NCBI GenBank assembly: GCA_009869945.1 | Contig: WIXG01000136.1 | Location: 120,747 to 184,746, forward strand | Reading direction: 5' to 3' | Source of the DNA: Mesaphorura yosii | Lineage: Eukaryota; Arthropoda; Collembola; Poduromorpha; Tullbergiidae | DNA: 64,000 nucleotides | Shown here: positions 59,501-64,000 of the stretch, in pieces | Layout: the number at the start of each line of letters is the position of its first letter | Numbering within the stretch: position 1 is the first letter of the stretch | Program-made: the position numbers and the translations under genes | The notes under the pieces: generated by a model | Told to the model about the DNA's origin: nothing | The model's database searches: none | The model's input: only the letters and a program-made list of their open reading frames with translations

Positions 59501-61963
59501 ACATAAATTATCTAAGCATAAACACAAACATTTGCTTCACAGGTGCCGGGACCAAATGAATCAATTTTTACTAGTTTCAAGTTACCAAAGCCAATTATTC
59601 CTGGCAGCAGTCCAGAACCAGACACACAATTAAAGGTTCGCTACATTCATGCTTCTTAAACTCACTCTTGCCAAAATAAGCCGTGCACATGATAAACTGC
59701 GGCTTACTTCTTAGGATCCGATCGGTTTCACTTCATACCATGCAAAATCAACATGTCCCGATGCGGCATGCCCTTTCAATATGTCGCCGACTCCTCATTA
59801 TCATTGCGCGCATCCGAGATGTCATTTCGCAGTGAAAGACGTTCACAAGCTTTCGCTGCATTTACGCGACTTCCATTCGAATGTTGATATACTGGACGGG
59901 TACGAATACTTCGAGAAAAGTACCGACTGTCATAAACCCAAGTGCGAGTACAACGGGAACACGAGTCACTTCCACTGCAGCCGCGATAATTTTGTATTTG
60001 AGCGATACTCGTCAATGGCATCGCATGAAGCTGAGCATCACGAAGTGAAATCAAATTATGAGAGCAGCAGCGAAGAAGAGGAAGGATCACGCGATGAGTC
60101 GTGTTAGTTTGATATATTGCTCTTTCGCTTACAAACTCGAAGGTATTTCAAAGTTTAGATTAATTGCTTTAAAAATATACCGCAGCCTCGATGAGAACAC
60201 GAAGCTCCGACTCTAAATCGAAGGGCAGCAACAGTAACGGAGTACATGCGATGGACTTGTCGGCAATGCCCAACACAGACGGTATTGGTGAGTTGAACTA
60301 TTTTTTGTATTTGAAAGCTGGATCTTAACATTTTCGGGCTTTTACAGATTTGAAGGCAATCAGCGACCATTCCTTGAGTAGAATTCTCCAGTTGCCAGAA
60401 ACAAGCGAGACTCATTTTGGTCCCGATTTTGCATGCGGAAGACCGTTTTGCAAACTCAAGCGGAAGTACCACTTTCATTGTCACCTATGCAATCAGGTAA
60501 CTGTTTTCTCTCCTCACGTAAGTTTGCTGCAGTTCTCACTTTGCCCCAGACACGCGTACAGAAATCACAGCCAGGGCTTTAGCCAAACAGAGTTGCTATT
60601 TACGATTTGTTGCACTTTGCAGGCTTTCTCAGAGATTGAGAAACTGCGACCACACATTTTAAAGCACAACAACCTCTCCGCATCATCTCCAGAATTAGAC
60701 ACTAAATCAAACTCGCTTTTGCGAAGCTCTGCAATCGAACTCTCTGAGCTTTCCATTCGAAAAGTGGGGAAGGATGAGACAAATTCCGCCAGCAATTCCT
60801 CTCCGATGCCTTCTCAACTTGATATTTCCTCAACCGCCATCCCCACCAGTCTGGCTCAGCACGCGAACCCGTTGACAAACTTTCTTGGTTATCCAACCTC
60901 CCATTCACCGTACCTTTTCCTGCAGCAGAATCCTTTCAGTTCCCTGTATGCTGGTATGATGTTTGGTCAAAATTATGCGTCCAGTCATGAAATGCTTTCT
61001 TCACAACTGGCGGCATCAGCAGCCCAAAAACAACCGAAATCATTATTATTGCTCTCGAATGAAACGCACCTCGACTCGCAGTCTCTTCTCAACATTTCCA
61101 ATGCGCCTCCTGTCGCGTCTCCGTTGAAACGACCACCGAGCAATGCATCCTCGCCCGCATCCCCACCAGACAGTAAAAAGCAGCGCATGCAATTGCGAAT
61201 TCTGAAGGACGAGCCTGTTCCAGAAGGTTATGTTCGATTTCGGTTCAACGAAGATTGCGCGTACCCGCACTGCGGTTACCGTGAGCATCAAACTCATTTT
61301 CATTGCGTTCGTGAAGACTGTGGATACAGTTTTTGCGACAAGACAAGATTCGTGCAGCACACTGCCAGACACGACCGGCTGGACTCCCTCATGGGTGGTG
61401 ACTTCAAACAGTACAGGGCGAACGTCTCGTGTGGAAGGGAAGACTGCTCTTATGTTCCAGCTGCAGCATCAGGTAACTATATTTGAGTTGTGTTCGTAAC
61501 CTTGTTCAGTAGATTACTCAAATAACCCGCAACGTGGGTCGCGTTGACTTTCCCTTTCATACCCTGCTCGTTTGTTTGTGTTCAGGGACCGGTTCTCAAG
61601 GTCAACAGAATAAAGCCTCACATTTTCATTGTTGTAAGTGTCCGTACGTGTGTACCGACACGAATAAAGTTGTTGCGCACAGACGTCAGCATCAGAAAAT
61701 GGATTCTATCACTGCTGCTGGGTTTGAGAAGTACACACCTTCTCAATTATGCAACGTAACACACTCTACTAAAACCTTTGCGCATTGATTGCAATAGTCG
61801 TGCTGACGCGATGCTTTCGATTTTATTGCAGGATGAGTCATGCATTCACGTCCAGAAGCAGACGCACTACCATTGCATGAAGTGCAACTTCTCGGTTCTT
61901 GGATTGTCCCAAATGTCAGCCCACAAGTATCGACACGATGAAGAAATGCACAATTCAAAGTAG
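50513..61963 (+). CDS. cas: Castor / CASZ1 zinc-finger transcription factor
   Basis: Eighteen exons: 50513-50954, 51076-51486, 54363-54457, 56037-56490, 57452-57728, 57816-57897, 57966-58182, 58347-58531, 58630-58913, 59006-59180, 59272-59451, 59543-59635, 59715-60102, 60186-60287, 60348-60496, 60623-61472, 61586-61755, 61832-61963. They join in frame to 1,561 residues. The N-terminus has a basic motif [12 protein letters not shown] and [12 protein letters not shown], followed by Ser/Asn-rich sequence. From about residue 500 there are about twelve castor-type fingers (C-x4-C...H-x-H-C-x4-C...H-x4-H). Signatures include [13 protein letters not shown], [20 protein letters not shown] and [12 protein letters not shown], nearly identical to known castor proteins. 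[10 protein letters not shown] in exon 11 resembles an AT-hook. In flies castor is a temporal neuroblast factor. Kilobase introns in the 5' half contrast with about 60-250 bp introns in the finger region. Confidence 0.95.
51487..54362 (+). other. cas: 2.9-kb castor intron 2
   Basis: No coding exon or known RNA was recognised on either strand. Together with introns 3 and 4 (54458-56036, 56491-57451) it is the natural place for castor enhancers, but no specific site can be named. Confidence 0.5.
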
Positions 61964-62455
61964 TTTAGCTTTAACCAAGTAACATTTCATTAAGCACGCG
62001 TATGGATAAATTCACAATTCACATGCCTTTAGAGTTGAATTTGCCTTGATAATGGCCTTACAGTAAACCAACGGAACAAACACGGTGATTATAGTCTCAG
62101 TTAACCTTGTAGGTAAGATGTGTAAAAGGTATGTGATAACATAATTCTTTAATTTATTAAGCGATGCTTTAAAACAACGAATCTTTAACATGAATGTCGA
62201 AGAATAATTGTTCAGCAGCATGGGATCAAGTTTACCAGATAATTGACTTATTTTTATGTGCCATTTTTACCATTATGGTTAAGTTAGAATAGCATTCACC
62301 TGTGGATTAAGGAAGAAGTAGTGAGATTTTATTACGCGATTGATGATACGTGAAATTAACCACCCATAAGGAAATAACGGCGATTGTGCCGCAACCATAA
62401 TTAGAAATGCTTGTAATGGAATACCAAAGGTGTGTTTTTAAACAGTTTCAATAAA
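61964..62455 (+). other. cas: Castor 3'UTR with poly(A) signal
   Basis: About 490 nt of AT-rich sequence follows the TAG stop and ends with CAATAAAAG (AATAAA 62450-62455). Confidence 0.6.
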
Positions 62456-64000
62456 AGTTTATTGCATTTATTCTCATGTGGTATCTAATCTCAAGGCTGA
62501 AGCACGCGTAATCATCTACAGGCACTCAAAGTTGGACTCTCTAATATTCAGCAAGCCAACAAAGTGCTAACGATTTCGCGGTGTCTCAAATTCCCCTCAT
62601 ACCTTGGGCCGAAAAAAAACTTCCCTGCACCACGCCGAAACGTAAGAGAATGAGGATGGAATCCGAATACCGTAACACCAACAACATTTGCGTGAAGAAG
62701 TCGCAAGGTCAAGGTCGGCACGTATTAATTTTATTCGCCGCATGTGAGAAACCGAGACATTAAGTAGTACCGGCATGTTCGGCACTGGTACAACAACAGT
62801 AGCGACTAGCGAGCTGCAAGGGTGTCCAACACTGCTACTCGCAATGTGTCTTAAAAAATTATGAACGAGCTCTTATTCATGTGCGTGTGTATTTCTTTCG
62901 TATTTCTATTTGCGTTAATAAGTTTGGAAAAACCATGAGTTTGGAAGCGGTGCATGCGGAGCATTTCAACCAGAAAAGGGTTATTCCAAACATGTCTTTC
63001 GGAGACCCGGTTTCTCACGACCTACGCAACGTGGGCACTGTCACATGCACCGGCTTTTTTACCCTTCATCGTGCATAATCTTCACCAGAATCATTTGAAA
63101 GATTTCAAGACGATGTCAACATGTGCACTTTAACTTTATTTTTAGCTGCATCATGATTTGATCTTGTCAAGATAAATATTCAAAATTAAAGAATGTACAA
63201 ACGTATACCAAACCTTCCTGGGAAAGGCCCTGAGAATTCTTACTTTTACCAATCTTTCAAATTTCAGAATGTAGCATGCATCTGTTCGTCCAATTAAGTG
63301 CTCCGTTACTTTTGGCAATGAAGATCGATGAACTCGGATTCCAAGAAACAGGCCCAGGAACAGGGAATTTGCTTCACTCACTGCTTTAGAATAAACACAA
63401 CTTCACGGTTCACGTAGAAAGGTATAAATAATTCAGAGAGTCCATAATTGCAAGTTTCCCAGCGCAAAAGTCATAATTAAAATGGAAATAACATGTGAAA
63501 AGGAATTAGCTTTTGTTGTCGTCATGTTCTATTTTTTGTCCAAAGTAGTAAAAGTTATTTTACTGCAAATGTAACACATCAATTTTATGTGCAAAAATGG
63601 GTACATATTCGCGCTCACGTCGCTAGCGCAAGGGTGAGTTGTTTTAGTCCGCAGTCATTTTGTTTGCAACATTATAAACCGAACTTGACGGTACTTCAAC
63701 TGCTTTTCAGGGCATTCTTGTTCGGCAATAAATCTGTTTTCGCCTGACAATTGCTGATATTGACGAAAATTATATTTACAGCTAAAAGTCATTTCTGACT
63801 GTGTGAAGTTAATTTTCGGTGAAGACTATGATCATTGGAAGTTGCGAATGATGTAGCCTTTGTCTTGGTTTTGCACCAACATACAGTTAAGGCCATAAGT
63901 ATTGGTACGGGCACGACATAATTTAAATGGCGATTCGAAGCAGTTGCCACAGTGAAAGTGCATGCAAGCCCACTGTCTTTTTAACTGAAGGGCCTTATCA
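62456..64000. other. 3' flank of castor, nothing recognised
   Basis: Only short frames without splice partners or domain motifs are present on either strand. Confidence 0.5.

Overview
This window is nuclear DNA from an animal, most likely an arthropod (a crustacean, springtail or similar is my inference; the species cannot be fixed from sequence alone). The reasons are GT-AG introns that are mostly about 50-90 bp, animal-specific genes, and a filamin-family gene with three calponin-homology domains of the Drosophila jitterbug type. I assembled all exon models by hand from splice signals and reading-frame continuity. For every named gene the exon lengths sum to a multiple of three with no internal stop. 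No database search was possible, so names rest on recognised motifs.

Layout, left to right. (1) 9-3101 (+): cullin-4, the scaffold of CRL4 ubiquitin ligases, complete except possibly its very N-terminus. (2) 4177-7648 (+): TM9SF2, a nine-pass Golgi/endosome membrane protein, with a 5'UTR intron. (3) 8498-10445 (-): an unrecognised Ser-rich, probably disordered protein with several RRxS sites. (4) 10866-11637 (-): a short stretch with a well-formed two-exon 71-residue reading frame and other unresolved coding-like sequence. (5) 12038-14493 (-): an unrecognised 773-residue protein in three exons. (6) 14.5-19.8 kb: no gene I can support; probably upstream sequence or a first intron of the next gene. 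(7) 19790-39555 (+): jitterbug, 46 exons and about 2,820 residues, with three CH domains, about 24 filamin-type Ig repeats and a Ser-rich insert. It also has a candidate internal promoter and a candidate alternative last exon. (8) 39773-42180 (-): an HCN-type hyperpolarisation-activated channel, tail to tail with jitterbug. (9) 43556-44914 (-): METTL15, a mitochondrial rRNA methyltransferase, and 44965-45473 (-): UQCC2, a complex III assembly factor. Their coding regions are about 50 bp apart on one strand, which suggests a shared transcript. (10) 45.5-50.5 kb: no supported gene. (11) 50513-61963 (+): castor/CASZ1, a multi-zinc-finger transcription factor in 18 coding exons with long 5' introns. 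(12) 62-64 kb: 3' flank.

Housekeeping genes (CUL4, TM9SF2, METTL15, UQCC2) are compact with tiny introns. The regulated genes (jitterbug, castor) carry multi-kilobase introns and wide flanks, as expected for tissue-patterned genes. Several genes end with an AATAAA at or next to the stop codon. No tRNA, rRNA, CRISPR array or recognisable transposon was seen.
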